Assembly: GCA_958295955.1 (NCBI GenBank)
Contig: OY282420.1
Span: forward strand, 2,680,435 to 2,744,434
Length of the DNA: 64,000 nt
From: an uncultured Bryobacterales bacterium
Lineage (GTDB): Bacteria; Acidobacteriota; Terriglobia; Bryobacterales; UBA6623
Reading direction: 5' to 3'
Positions 11,939-19,345 of this stretch are shown here, piece after piece. The notes beneath the pieces were generated by a model that saw nothing but the letters and a program-made list of their open reading frames with translations, was not told the DNA's origin and did no database searches. Position numbers and translations under genes: made by a program. Position 1 is the first letter of the stretch. Each line of letters begins with the position of its first letter.

Positions 11939-12074
11939 CGAAATGCAGCCCCCATCCTGCTCTGTTCGCCCCAGCGGGAAACTATGCCCGCGGGAGCAAA
12001 ACCCCCTACTCCGTTATGCGTTCTCCCGAGTCCAACCCGAGCGCAAGTCGGAGCGCCCAAACAAACCTTCTAGC

Positions 12075-12104
12075 AGCATACTGAACTTTGGCGGGGAGTG
12101 TCAA
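12075..12104 (-). promoter_or_regulatory. sigma70-type promoter of the str-S10-spc operon
   Basis: On the minus strand a perfect -35 TTGACA (12099-12104), an 18-nt spacer and -10 TATGCT (12075-12080) are present. This predicts a start site near 12068 and a leader of about 337 nt before rpsL. The -35 sits inside a perfect 6-4-6 inverted repeat, GGGAGT-TGAC-ACTCCC, at 12094-12109, which could be an operator. Confidence 0.8.
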
Positions 12105-12217
12105 CTCCCGTTGCTCCGGAATTTCAGAATTCTGCTGAGCGGCGCGCGAAGAACCCTGTCGAAATTCTACCGTTTTCCGTCTTTTCCCATACTCGCCGCG
12201 GCCCGGTCCTCCCCAAA

Positions 12218-12871
12218 CTATTCTTCCGCGTGGCCGTACACCACGATGCCGACCACCTCGCCGGCGACTTCGAGATCGAGCACCCAGTGCTCGTAATCGT
12301 TCTCCCACAGGTGGGGCGCATCGTCCCCCTCGGGAAGCTCCAGCCGGGCCACCGTCGGGTGCGGATTGCCGACCTCGGCGGTCAACTCCACCAGCGCGTC
12401 GAAATCGTAGTTTTTCTCGACTTCCAGATCTTTGTCCACGGGCGACAGCACGGCAAAATCGCGGCTGGGCGCCACGCCCATGTGATCGCCGTTTTCCGGA
12501 TGCAGGCCGAAGCGCAAAGTGTAGATCCCGGAAGGGATGGACTGCTCGCGGAAATCGGAGCCTTTTTCGGGGAAGCTGACGACGCCGAGAAACGCGCCTT
12601 CCGGAATGGTGTCGTAGCGCACGCCGAACCCATCGACCGCGTCGCCGGCGAACGCCGCGGCGCGCATCCAGAAGTGAGCGACGACCGTGTCGCCCGATTT
12701 GACGGTGACGGCTTCGGCGGCAACGAGCGCCTGCGTTGCTTCCGGGATCGCCGCGGCCGGCCCCGGCCCCGCCTCGATTGTGAAGCTCGCCGCGGCCAGA
12801 GGCGGCAGCAAGCTCGCCGCAGCCAGCATCGAAAACAGAAGTTGCGCGCGCGCATTACGCATCGAGAGCAT
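12218..12871 (-). CDS. exported protein of unknown function
   Basis: The 217-residue protein starts MLSMRNARAQLLFSMLAAAS, a clear signal peptide with a hydrophobic core to about residue 29. The mature part is acidic and contains WMRAAAF, GVRYDTIPEGAFLGVV and IPSGIYTLRFGLHPENGDHM, a pattern I associate with secreted proteins of Solibacter-like bacteria but cannot assign to a function. AGGA lies about 6 nt before the ATG at 12869-12871. A terminator (12897-12926) separates it from the upstream DUF1326 gene, so it may use the TAACTT box just after that terminator. Confidence 0.75.
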   Translation of the reverse strand: MLSMRNARAQLLFSMLAAASLLPPLAAASFTIEAGPGPAAAIPEATQALVAAEAVTVKSGDTVVAHFWMRAAAFAGDAVDGFGVRYDTIPEGAFLGVVSFPEKGSDFREQSIPSGIYTLRFGLHPENGDHMGVAPSRDFAVLSPVDKDLEVEKNYDFDALVELTAEVGNPHPTVARLELPEGDDAPHLWENDYEHWVLDLEVAGEVVGIVVYGHAEE

Positions 12872-12896
12872 TCCCGTCCTTCTCGAAGTTACAGAT

Positions 12897-12926
12897 AAAA
12901 AGGGCCGGTTCCAGTGGCGCCGGCCC
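12897..12926 (-). terminator. rho-independent terminator after the DUF1326 gene
   Basis: On the minus strand GGGCCGG, an 11-nt loop and CCGGCCC are followed directly by TTTTT. The stem is perfect (12902-12908 with 12920-12926). It lies 31 nt past the stop of the DUF1326 gene and before the next gene on the same strand. Confidence 0.8.
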
Positions 12927-12956
12927 CCTGAAAAATGCCGTCCGCCGTTTGCCGGC

Positions 12957-13652
12957 TTAGTCGGAAACCTGCTGCTCGCCGCGCACGGCGAAGGTTCCCA
13001 GATAAGCGCTCGAGCGGCGGTACTCGTGCATGCGGTGGCCGAGGCCGTCGCCGCGGAACGATTGCTCGACCGCGAAGGCGGGCATCGCGTGATCGAGGTC
13101 CACCAGAGGCGTGTAATAGATGTCGTCGAGGTGGCACAGCGAATCCGTGCCGCGGATCTCGCGCGTCTCGAGAGCAACGATATCGCCTGCCTGCAGCGTG
13201 GCGATTTTGTCGTGCATGTTGCCGTGGAAGTCGAGCGTAATCGGCGCCGCTTCCGTGCGCACGATATCGGCGGCCAACTCCCCGGCCTGTTCCTGTACGA
13301 AGGCAACCAGAGCTTCGCGCTGCTCGGCCGAGGCTCTTTCATCGACGATCGCCATCGCTTTCGCCGGCAGGGGGCTGGCGAAGGGATTGCCGATCGTCGC
13401 CGACGCCTTGACCACGGCGACGACGTTGAGGCCGTCGAGGGAAACGCCGTTGCGCCGGCCGGATTCGATATTCCAGGCCATCACCGCCAAGTCGCCCGTA
13501 ATGCCGACTTCGGAATTGGCAAAACAGTGCGACGCGTAAATTTCAGCGTTGCGGGATTCGATGTACGTCCCGTTGATAGTGGAGGCCGCCGCGCCTACGG
13601 TTAACGCCGACACAAGAGCCGCCAAGCCCGCCAAACGAATGCTCTTCATCAC
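12957..13652 (-). CDS. DUF1326-like exported protein
   Basis: The 231-residue protein begins MMKSIRLAGLAALVSALTVG, a signal peptide likely cleaved near AAAS. The mature part reads INGTYIESRNAEIYASHCFA, then GITGDLAVMAWNIESG and a GVSLDGLNVVAVV segment, the layout I associate with DUF1326. No catalytic function is known to me. A strong AAGGAG lies 7 nt before the first ATG, a promoter at 13705-13732 and a terminator at 12897-12926 bracket it, so it is probably monocistronic. Confidence 0.7.
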   Translation of the reverse strand: MMKSIRLAGLAALVSALTVGAAASTINGTYIESRNAEIYASHCFANSEVGITGDLAVMAWNIESGRRNGVSLDGLNVVAVVKASATIGNPFASPLPAKAMAIVDERASAEQREALVAFVQEQAGELAADIVRTEAAPITLDFHGNMHDKIATLQAGDIVALETREIRGTDSLCHLDDIYYTPLVDLDHAMPAFAVEQSFRGDGLGHRMHEYRRSSAYLGTFAVRGEQQVSD

Positions 13653-13704
13653 AGATCTCCTTTTTTCGATTGAAAGCGGCTCTCACACAACCGCCACAGT
13701 AGCT

Positions 13705-13732
13705 ATTCTACACAACCGCCGCGCCGCTGCAA
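13705..13732 (-). promoter_or_regulatory. probable promoter of the DUF1326 gene
   Basis: On the minus strand, -35-like TTGCAG (13727-13732), a 16-nt spacer and -10 TAGAAT (13705-13710) lie about 53 nt before the ATG. The gene behind it has a strong Shine-Dalgarno, unlike the leaderless candidates nearby. Confidence 0.5.
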
Positions 13733-13742
13733 GCGAGCGGAG

Positions 13743-13768
13743 AAAAAAAATTAACGCGAACCGCGCGT
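13743..13768 (-). terminator. rho-independent terminator after the isomerase-like gene
   Basis: On the minus strand ACGCG-CGGTT-CGCGT is followed by TAA and eight T. The stem is only 5 bp but GC-rich, and the T run starts 3 nt after it. It lies 5 nt past the stop of the gene at 13774. Confidence 0.7.
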
Positions 13769-13773
13769 CGCGC

Positions 13774-14640
<867 letters not shown>

Positions 14641-14649
14641 GGCAATCGG

Positions 14650-14655
14650 ATTTTA
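14650..14655 (-). promoter_or_regulatory. -10 element placed for a leaderless transcript
   Basis: TAAAAT on the minus strand, preceded by TGc as in an extended -10, with only 9 nt between it and the ATG at 14638-14640. The expected start site falls on or next to the ATG. No Shine-Dalgarno is present. Confidence 0.55.
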
Positions 14656-14777
14656 GCACGACGGGCGGCTTGGCCTGCTTCCGGCCCTGAAACGGAACCG
14701 GCATCGACTACGTCTTGATGTAATGCAATGACGTTGGCAGACTCTTCTCGGGTGAGCGAGAGAACCGGAGGTCGGAA

Positions 14778-15107
14778 GTGCCGAAGTTAAAGACGGAATC
14801 GAACGTCCTGCCCGTACTGGGGATTGTCTTGCTTGTTCTTCCTGCGTACTTCATCGCGAGATGGATCCGCATTTTCAATGCGCTGAGCGACCACGAAGAT
14901 CGCGTCGCGGAGTTCGGTTCGGTACTCCCGCGCATGCTGCAAGACCCCTTGGCGAGCACGCTGTTCGCGCTGGCGTGCGCGGCGGCCGCGGCGGCTGTCG
15001 GAGCGGCCGGCCTGGTCCGGCTCACCGGGCCGCGGCGGCGACTCTGCGGCGCAACGCTCGGCGGCGGAGGGCTGCTGTCTCTGTGCTTCGCCTGGTCGCT
15101 GCTGTAA
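14778..15107 (+). CDS. small membrane protein of unknown function (GTG start)
   Basis: The 109-residue protein has two or three hydrophobic segments: VLPVLGIVLLVLPAYFIARW (~10-29), TLFALACAAAAAAVGAAGLV (~60-79) and a C-terminal LGGGGLLSLCFAWSLL. It starts at a GTG with GGAGG 6 nt upstream, a good ribosome site. I do not recognise the family. It is followed after 25 nt by another small exported protein, probably co-transcribed. Confidence 0.6.
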   Translation: MPKLKTESNVLPVLGIVLLVLPAYFIARWIRIFNALSDHEDRVAEFGSVLPRMLQDPLASTLFALACAAAAAAVGAAGLVRLTGPRRRLCGATLGGGGLLSLCFAWSLL

Positions 15108-15132
15108 CCGTCGCGGTCCGTTAGGAGGAAAC

Positions 15133-15612
15133 ATGTCTCGACTCACCGGCCCCCGGCCGGCCGTCGCAGCGGCGCTTGCGTTGCTCGGATGCTGGGCCGC
15201 GCTGTGTCCGCCGCGTGCGGCTGCGGCGACTGAAGAACTTCTTGCCGCCGCCGCCGCGTGCGCGCAGATCGACTGGAGGGATCAGGCCGGCGCCGAGCGC
15301 GCCCGGACCTACCGGCAGGCGGTGGCTTGTCTCAAGGCGCTCTACGTGCGCGCCGCCCGCGGCCCGGACGCACACGCAGCGTTCGACGCCGAACTCACCG
15401 ATCGGCTCGACGCGCTTGAAACGGCCTACTACGCCGGCCGCGACGTCTGCCGCCTGCGCGAGCGCCTCGGCCTCGGCGACGGAAGCTGCGGCACGATCGA
15501 CCTTGCGCCCCACGAGTTCGTCGTCTTGCTGAAGACGATGATCCTTGACGAAGACGCCGGCTGGGTGCGTCGCGACCCGGCACTGGCAAGGGCGCTGCGG
15601 CTGGACGAATGA
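15133..15612 (+). CDS. small exported protein of unknown function
   Basis: The 159-residue protein has a signal peptide (AAALALLGCWAALCPPRAAA, ~11-30) and a mostly helical, charged mature part with cysteines at CAQIDW, ACLKAL, VCRLRERL and GSCGTIDL, possibly two disulfides. The start is fixed by a perfect AGGAGG 6 nt before the ATG. No family recognised. Downstream, 15613-15806 carries no gene. Confidence 0.6.
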   Translation: MSRLTGPRPAVAAALALLGCWAALCPPRAAAATEELLAAAAACAQIDWRDQAGAERARTYRQAVACLKALYVRAARGPDAHAAFDAELTDRLDALETAYYAGRDVCRLRERLGLGDGSCGTIDLAPHEFVVLLKTMILDEDAGWVRRDPALARALRLDE

Positions 15613-15791
15613 ATACCCCGCCGAGGGTGTTCCGGCAAAGTGAGGAAGCGCAGTGAGGAAGGTCGGTGACGACTCCTGCCGCACTGCGCCGGTCGGCTCG
15701 GCGGCGCCCTACGCTTGACCGCTTGGCTTTGTGTCCGCGGTGCTGATTTCGGCCGGCCGTGTCTGACAACAGACCGCCGGGAAGAATCTGC

Positions 15792-15797
15792 GAGAAT
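15792..15797 (+). promoter_or_regulatory. -10-like element placed for a leaderless transcript
   Basis: GAGAAT, preceded by TGc (extended -10 form), lies 9 nt before the ATG at 15807. It is a weaker match than the others in this window because the first base is G. No Shine-Dalgarno lies between. Confidence 0.35.
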
Positions 15798-15806
15798 GGG
15801 CTTGCC

Positions 15807-16976
15807 ATGAAACGCCGCGAGTTCTTGCGGGCCGGAGCCGCTTCGGCCGCTCTTCTGCCGACGCCGCGAGTGTTGGGCGCCAACGACCGCATCCGCGTGG
15901 CGCTGATCGGCGCCGGAGGCCGCGGCCGTTCCGTCGCCCGCTGGGTCAATGAAACGCCCAACGCGGAAGTCGCCGCGGTTGCCGATCTCTACACGCCCCG
16001 CCGCGAGCAAGCGGTCGAGCAACTCGGCAAGCCGTGCAAACCCGTAAAGCATTACAAGCAAATCCTCGACGACCGCACCGTGGACGGCGTGCTCATCGGT
16101 ACGCCCGACCACTGGCATGTGCCGCTCACTCTCGAAGCCGTCGCCGCCGGCAAGGACGTTTATTGCGAAAAGCCGATCACGCAAAATGCGGCAGAGGGCG
16201 AAAAACTGCTGCAAGGGGTCGAGTCTTCCGAGCAAATCGTCCAGACCGGCACGCAGCAGCGCAGTTGGGATCACTTCATCCAGGCCAAGGACGTAATTCA
16301 ATCCGGCGCGCTCGGACAAATCACCTTCGTGCAATGCTACTGGTACCAGAACTATCGCGCCGGCAAGAAGATCGAGAAGTTCGACACCGCGAAGCTCGAT
16401 TGGGACCTGTGGCTCGGCGACCGCGAGAAGCAGCCGTTCGACCCGATGAAATTCCGGCGCTGGCGCTTCTTCTGGGATTTCGGGGGCGGCATCTTCACCG
16501 ACTTGCTCACCCATTGGATCGACACGATTCAGTGGATCATGGACAGCCCGGCGCCCCAGAGCGTACAGGCATCCGGCACGACGCACTTTCAGGACTGGGT
16601 CGAGACGCCCGACACCGTCGTCGGCACGATGCTCTACCCTAAAAACTTCACCGTGATGCACCACAGCTCGATGATCGGCTCCCTGGAAGGAGGAGGCATC
16701 GTTTTCCGCGGCGAAAAGGCCATGTTGAAGCTGACGCGCGACGGCTTTGCGCTCTACCCGGAAGGCATTGTCAAGCCGGAAATTACCCGCCTGCCGAAAG
16801 CGCAAATTCAAGTGCGCCGCAGCGGCGACGGAACGCGGACGAATGTCGCCAACTGGCTCGACTGCATGCGCTCGCGGCGACAGCCCAACGCGCCCGTGCG
16901 CGCCGGCGTCGAGGCGGCCCATACCGCGCACCTGTGCAATCGGGCGATGCTCGAAAAGCGTATCGTTACCGTGTAG
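15807..16976 (+). CDS. Gfo/Idh/MocA family oxidoreductase with Tat signal
   Basis: Predicted NAD(P)-dependent sugar or cyclitol oxidoreductase exported by the Tat system. The 389-residue protein starts MKRREFLRAGAASAALLPTP, a twin-arginine leader, followed by the Rossmann motif ALIGAGGRGR (~33-42), TPDHWHVP (~94-101) and the family motif EKPIT (~118-122). An in-frame start 16 codons earlier is rejected because it would bury the leader. Upstream is GAGAAT with 9 nt to the ATG and no Shine-Dalgarno. Substrate cannot be told from sequence. Confidence 0.85.
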   Translation: MKRREFLRAGAASAALLPTPRVLGANDRIRVALIGAGGRGRSVARWVNETPNAEVAAVADLYTPRREQAVEQLGKPCKPVKHYKQILDDRTVDGVLIGTPDHWHVPLTLEAVAAGKDVYCEKPITQNAAEGEKLLQGVESSEQIVQTGTQQRSWDHFIQAKDVIQSGALGQITFVQCYWYQNYRAGKKIEKFDTAKLDWDLWLGDREKQPFDPMKFRRWRFFWDFGGGIFTDLLTHWIDTIQWIMDSPAPQSVQASGTTHFQDWVETPDTVVGTMLYPKNFTVMHHSSMIGSLEGGGIVFRGEKAMLKLTRDGFALYPEGIVKPEITRLPKAQIQVRRSGDGTRTNVANWLDCMRSRRQPNAPVRAGVEAAHTAHLCNRAMLEKRIVTV

Positions 16977-17008
16977 CGGGCGCCGCAGCGGATATCCTGA
17001 AGGAAGAG

Positions 17009-17461
17009 ATGCTCGAAGTCGGCGACACGGCCCCCGATTTCACCGCCGCGGCCGACGGCGGCGGCACGGTTGCGCTCAAAGACCTGCGGGGCAAGAAGGT
17101 CGTGCTGTATTTCTACCCCAAAGACAACACGCCGGGCTGCACCATCGAGGCTTGCGGCTTTCGCGACGCCGCGCCGGAATTTTCGGCGAAAGGCGCGGTC
17201 GTGCTCGGCGTCAGCCCCGACAGCGTGAAATCGCATGACAGGTTCAAGGCGAGGTTCCGGCTGCCGTTCCGCCTGCTCAGCGATCCCGACCACGCCATCG
17301 CGGAGGCATACGGCGTCTGGCGTGAAAAATCGCTGTTCGGCCGCAAGTACATGGGCATGGTCCGCTCGACGTTCGTCATCGATGCCGAGGGCAAGGTGGC
17401 GGAGGTTCACGACAAGGTCAAGGTCAAGGGCCACGTCGCCGCGTTGCAGGCGAATCTTTAG
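17009..17461 (+). CDS. bcp: thioredoxin-dependent peroxiredoxin, Bcp/PrxQ type
   Basis: Reduces hydroperoxides with thioredoxin. The 150-residue protein starts MLEVGDTAPDFTAAADGGG and has the peroxidatic site TPGCTIEACGFRD: peroxidatic Cys near residue 46 and resolving Cys five residues later, the alpha2-type PrxQ arrangement. AAGGAAG lies 5 nt before the ATG, favouring this start over one 25 codons earlier that overlaps the preceding gene. It lies 32 nt after the oxidoreductase and 48 nt before an ABC ATPase. Confidence 0.92.
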   Translation: MLEVGDTAPDFTAAADGGGTVALKDLRGKKVVLYFYPKDNTPGCTIEACGFRDAAPEFSAKGAVVLGVSPDSVKSHDRFKARFRLPFRLLSDPDHAIAEAYGVWREKSLFGRKYMGMVRSTFVIDAEGKVAEVHDKVKVKGHVAALQANL

Positions 17462-17509
17462 GGGCGCCGCGGCCCGCTCGATTCCCGCCGCGCAAGATGC
17501 TGGATTTTC

Positions 17510-18304
17510 ATGTCCGACGCAGCGCACGAACCGCCTCTGCTCGATTTCCGCAACATCACCGTTTACCGCGGCGGGAACGTCGCGTTGAACGGACTTTCGC
17601 TGACGATTCCGGCCGGCCAACATGCGGCGATTATCGGCCCCAACGGCTCGGGCAAATCGACGCTGATCCGTACCGTCATGCGCTACAACCACCCGGTCAA
17701 GCGCTACAAGCCGGTGATGAACCTTTTCGGGCGTTCGGACTGGTGCGTCCGGAACATGCGCGGGCTGCTGGGGATCGTCTCGAACGACATGGTTCGCGCC
17801 TGCTCGCGCGCCGCCACCGGGCGCAGCGTCGTGCTTTCCGGCTTTTTTTCGAGCTTCGAGCTGTGGCCGCAACACCGCGTCAGCCCGGAGATGGAAGCCC
17901 GCGGCGAAGAAGTGCTGCGGTTAATGGGCGCCGAGCGTCTGCGCGATAAACCCGTGGACGAGATGTCGTCGGGCGAGGCGAAGCGGGTCGTCATCGGCCG
18001 CGCGCTGGTCAACCGGCCCCGTGCGCTGCTGCTCGACGAACCTTCGAACAGCCTCGACCTGCGTTCGATGGCGGAGTTGCGCAAGACGCTGCGCAAAGTC
18101 GCCGCGGCCGGGACCGCGCTCATCATCGTCACGCACCACCTGCCGGACATCTTGCCGGAAGTTTCGCGCGTCGTCCTGCTCAAAGACGGACGGGTCTTCG
18201 CCGACGGAACGAAAGAGAAATTGCTCAATTCGGCCGTGCTTTCCACCCTCTTCGGCCAGCCCGTTCACGTCGTCGAGCAGGCCGGTTATTACACTTGTTG
18301 GTAG
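17510..18304 (+). CDS. ABC transporter ATP-binding protein (ModF-like orphan)
   Basis: A single ATPase domain of 264 residues: Walker A GPNGSGKST at 43-51, signature MSSGEAKR near 152-159, Walker B ALLLDEPS near 173-180 and switch His in IVTHH near 207. The long insert between Walker A and signature (SDWCVRNMRGLLGIVSNDM) resembles the ModF-like group. No permease gene lies nearby, so its partner, if any, is elsewhere; a non-transport role is also possible. Confidence 0.85.
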   Translation: MSDAAHEPPLLDFRNITVYRGGNVALNGLSLTIPAGQHAAIIGPNGSGKSTLIRTVMRYNHPVKRYKPVMNLFGRSDWCVRNMRGLLGIVSNDMVRACSRAATGRSVVLSGFFSSFELWPQHRVSPEMEARGEEVLRLMGAERLRDKPVDEMSSGEAKRVVIGRALVNRPRALLLDEPSNSLDLRSMAELRKTLRKVAAAGTALIIVTHHLPDILPEVSRVVLLKDGRVFADGTKEKLLNSAVLSTLFGQPVHVVEQAGYYTCW

Positions 18305-18324
18305 CGTCGCGCGGACTCTTGCGG

Positions 18325-19284
18325 TCAGGGGCGCAGCCCGGCTCCCGACCGAGCGGACTGCACTACGCGGCGAACCGCATCTACCACCGCCCCGGGGCGG
18401 TCGTGGTGAATAAAATGGCCGGAGTTCTCGACGATTCGCCAGTCGCCGGCCGCGGATAACCCACTCAGCTTTTGCTGCATTGCATGCCAAAACTCCGCCC
18501 GCCGCCGGCCTTCCGTCAAGACAACGAGCGGTTTGCGTCCAAGTCTCGGAGGCGCCGCGGCGGCTTCTTGCAAACTCTCGCGCAGCCCGGCCAATTCCGC
18601 CGCCATGGCGCGCAGAGAGCGCGTCGTCATCAGCAATTCCTTTTCCATCGCGCGCGTCGGCGCATCGCGGGACTCCGTGCCGCCGGCGGGGACGGGCATG
18701 AATAAACGGGGGATTCCCAACGGCGCCAAAATACGCGTTGCGCGGGCTAGAGCGCTCATGCGCTCAAGATCTGCCGTGCGCAGCGCTTGGTCGGGATGAG
18801 CGGAATCGACCAGCGCCATGCCCGCGACTTCATGCGGAAATCGACCGGCGTATAGCTGCGCGACCAGACCGCCGAATGAATGCCCGGCGAGAACGTAAGG
18901 CGGTTCGATGCCGGCGTTCTGCAGGAGAAGCCGCAATTCCCTGACGATGTTGCCTGCCGTTCGAGGCGGCGGGGCGGCTTCGCTCCATGCGTATCCCGCC
19001 CTGTCGTAGGCGCAGACTCTCGTGAATTTCGCGATATCCGCGGTAATCGACGCCCACGTGAGCGCGCTGCCGGGGAGGCCCGCCTCGAGAACGACGGTAG
19101 GGTCTCCCGCTCCCGCGCAAAGCAGATGGCCCCGGCGCCCGTCAACGACGACCCGTTGGCCGGGCGCGGGGTTGCCGCGCAAGGCGAGCCTGGAGAGCGC
19201 CCCCTGCGCAACCGCCCCCAACGCAAGCGCGGTGAGCAGCGCCCCGCCGGCCCACAGGCAAACGCGCGTCAGGAGTTTTCTCAT
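18325..19284 (-). CDS. alpha/beta hydrolase, membrane-anchored or exported
   Basis: Serine hydrolase fold protein of 319 residues. An N-terminal hydrophobic segment (VCLWAGGALLTALALGAVAQ) anchors or exports it. The nucleophile elbow is GHSFGG near residue 134, with acid candidate in LVDSAHPD (~157) and catalytic His in VENSGHFIHHD (~290). The frame extends 24 codons upstream, but the ATG at 19282-19284 precedes the leader directly. Divergent from the DUF3604 gene with 61 nt between starts; convergent with the ABC ATPase. Confidence 0.85.
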   Translation of the reverse strand: MRKLLTRVCLWAGGALLTALALGAVAQGALSRLALRGNPAPGQRVVVDGRRGHLLCAGAGDPTVVLEAGLPGSALTWASITADIAKFTRVCAYDRAGYAWSEAAPPPRTAGNIVRELRLLLQNAGIEPPYVLAGHSFGGLVAQLYAGRFPHEVAGMALVDSAHPDQALRTADLERMSALARATRILAPLGIPRLFMPVPAGGTESRDAPTRAMEKELLMTTRSLRAMAAELAGLRESLQEAAAAPPRLGRKPLVVLTEGRRRAEFWHAMQQKLSGLSAAGDWRIVENSGHFIHHDRPGAVVDAVRRVVQSARSGAGLRP

Positions 19285-19331
19285 CGAGAGATATAGACAG
19301 CGTAATCGCCCGGTTTGTTCCGGTCGGCTAC

Positions 19332-19337
19332 TACAAT
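19332..19337 (+). promoter_or_regulatory. -10 element placed for a leaderless transcript
   Basis: TACAAT lies 8 nt before the ATG at 19346. No Shine-Dalgarno lies between. A start site on the ATG is predicted if the spacing is that of ordinary sigma70-type promoters. Confidence 0.5.
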
Positions 19338-19345
19338 TGTTGGTG

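Larger units (their letters stand above)
11732..12217. other. intergenic region holding the ribosomal operon promoter and leader
   Basis: No gene is supported in these 486 bases. On the minus strand they hold the rpsL promoter (12075-12104) with an inverted repeat over its -35, a 10-bp palindrome CAGAATTCTG at 12125-12134 about 20 bp upstream of the -35, and a long leader with two hairpin regions (11758-11857 and 11910-11938). rpoC, which often precedes rpsL, is absent. Confidence 0.7.

Noticed and set aside
15687-15709. GCGCC/GGCGC hairpin after the small exported protein gene as a terminator
   Set aside because: The stem is short and no T run follows on the plus strand.
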